Positions 63,782 to 64,000 of a stretch of 64,000 nt of DNA are shown here, piece after piece. Origin of the DNA: DASXAI01 sp963798445 (GTDB lineage Bacteria; Actinomycetota; Acidimicrobiia; Acidimicrobiales; Ilumatobacteraceae). The number at the start of each line of letters is the position of its first letter. Position 1 is the stretch's first letter. The notes below the pieces were generated by a model. It saw only the letters and a program-made list of their open reading frames with translations. It had not been told where the DNA came from and ran no database searches. The stretch is taken from contig CAWCTH010000003.1 in the NCBI GenBank assembly GCA_963798445.1, positions 1,634,575 through 1,698,574 on the forward strand, in the 5' to 3' direction. The position numbers and the translations under genes are program-made.

Positions 63782-64000
63782 GTGGCAGATGTCTCGGAGG
63801 TATCGCTGAGGACGGCGCTCAAGCTGCTCTTCCGGCACCCCTCGCTTCGTGCCAACGCCTGGCTGCGGTTCGGCGGTTGGGCCTCGGCCCGTGGCATCCC
63901 TGGGATCGCCGGCCATGTCCAACGGCGTCTCCTCTACTCCTGTACCGGCTTAAGATTAAGCCCGGGGGTCACATGGTGGTGGCGGGCTCTACATCGCTCA
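63782..64000 (+). CDS. Serine acetyltransferase-like protein, truncated by window end and probably frameshifted
   Basis: A GTG at 63782 opens a frame reading LRTALKLLFRHPSLRANAWL then RFGGWASARGIPGIAGHVQR, closely resembling the N-terminal region of polysaccharide-locus serine O-acetyltransferases (CysE/left-handed beta-helix family). The family continuation ISPG..GGGLYIAH is present at the very end only in another frame (GGGLYIA from ~63978), so one base is missing or extra near 63973. The gene continues beyond the window. It may acetylate a sugar or serine in the surface polymer. Confidence 0.6.
   Translation, partial: MADVSEVSLRTALKLLFRHPSLRANAWLRFGGWASARGIPGIAGHVQRRLLYSCTGLRLSPGVTWWWRALHRS

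Noticed and set aside
63720..63809. 29-codon frame overlapping the flippase stop
   Set aside because: The ATGA overlap is tempting, but the peptide has no recognisable feature and lies in an indel-prone end region; it may be a fragment of the next gene's leader.

Overview
The window is high-GC DNA with dense, overlapping operons, GTG/TTG starts and G-rich spacers. Together with DtxR/IdeR-type and sortase E-type proteins, an EfeM/EfeB iron pair, a coproporphyrin-type heme gene set and MurA with Asp in place of the catalytic Cys, this points to an actinobacterial chromosome, perhaps class Acidimicrobiia. That is inferred from protein content only; no rRNA or tRNA gene was seen.

Layout. 1-8.1 kb: TetR and DtxR regulators, an FAD oxidoreductase, a GT2 plus membrane glycosyltransferase pair, a Tat-exported DyP peroxidase with an imelysin lipoprotein (iron uptake), and a zinc-ribbon/discoidin-like membrane protein. 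8.1-14.9 kb: HelD helicase; LysRS overlapping a large membrane protein that joins a metallophosphoesterase to an MprF-like lysyl-transfer domain. 15-21.2 kb: hemE-hemH-hemY, a sortase, Lnt and Dtd. 21.3-25.7 kb: MarR regulator plus a single-chain double ABC exporter. 25.8-34.2 kb: a carbohydrate cluster (GT4, methyltransferase, alpha/alpha barrel protein, lipase-maturation-factor protein, second GT4, alpha-glucan phosphorylase). 34.2-46.3 kb: ECF sigma/anti-sigma, enoyl-CoA hydratase, MeaB GTPase, NifU-like protein, cupredoxin-like lipoprotein with a 49-aa membrane miniprotein, MurA divergent from an MFS transporter, alpha/beta hydrolase, J-domain protein, two small candidate peptides, GlpX and YihY/BrkB. 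46.4-54.4 kb: complete F1Fo ATP synthase operon on the minus strand with two b-type subunits and a perfect CRP-type box upstream. 54.5-64 kb: an exopolysaccharide locus (UDP-xylose synthase, UDP-glucose dehydrogenase, WecG-type GT, Wzz-like, BY-kinase-like, Wzy/ligase-like, Wzx-like, serine-acetyltransferase-like).

Reading-frame quality is uneven. hemE, lnt, the ABC exporter and the first atp gene each appear to carry exactly one extra base, while 58.0-62.1 kb and the window end carry many indels of both signs with no clear nonsense substitution. This looks more like local sequence error than old decay, but it cannot be settled from the sequence alone.

The most interesting signals are the LysRS/phosphoesterase-MprF pair, the structured leader upstream of the WecG-type gene, the CRP box at the ATP synthase operon, composite intergenic repeats followed by G-tracts, the Ser-for-Cys substitution in Lnt, and the strongly SD-led short peptides upstream of glpX.
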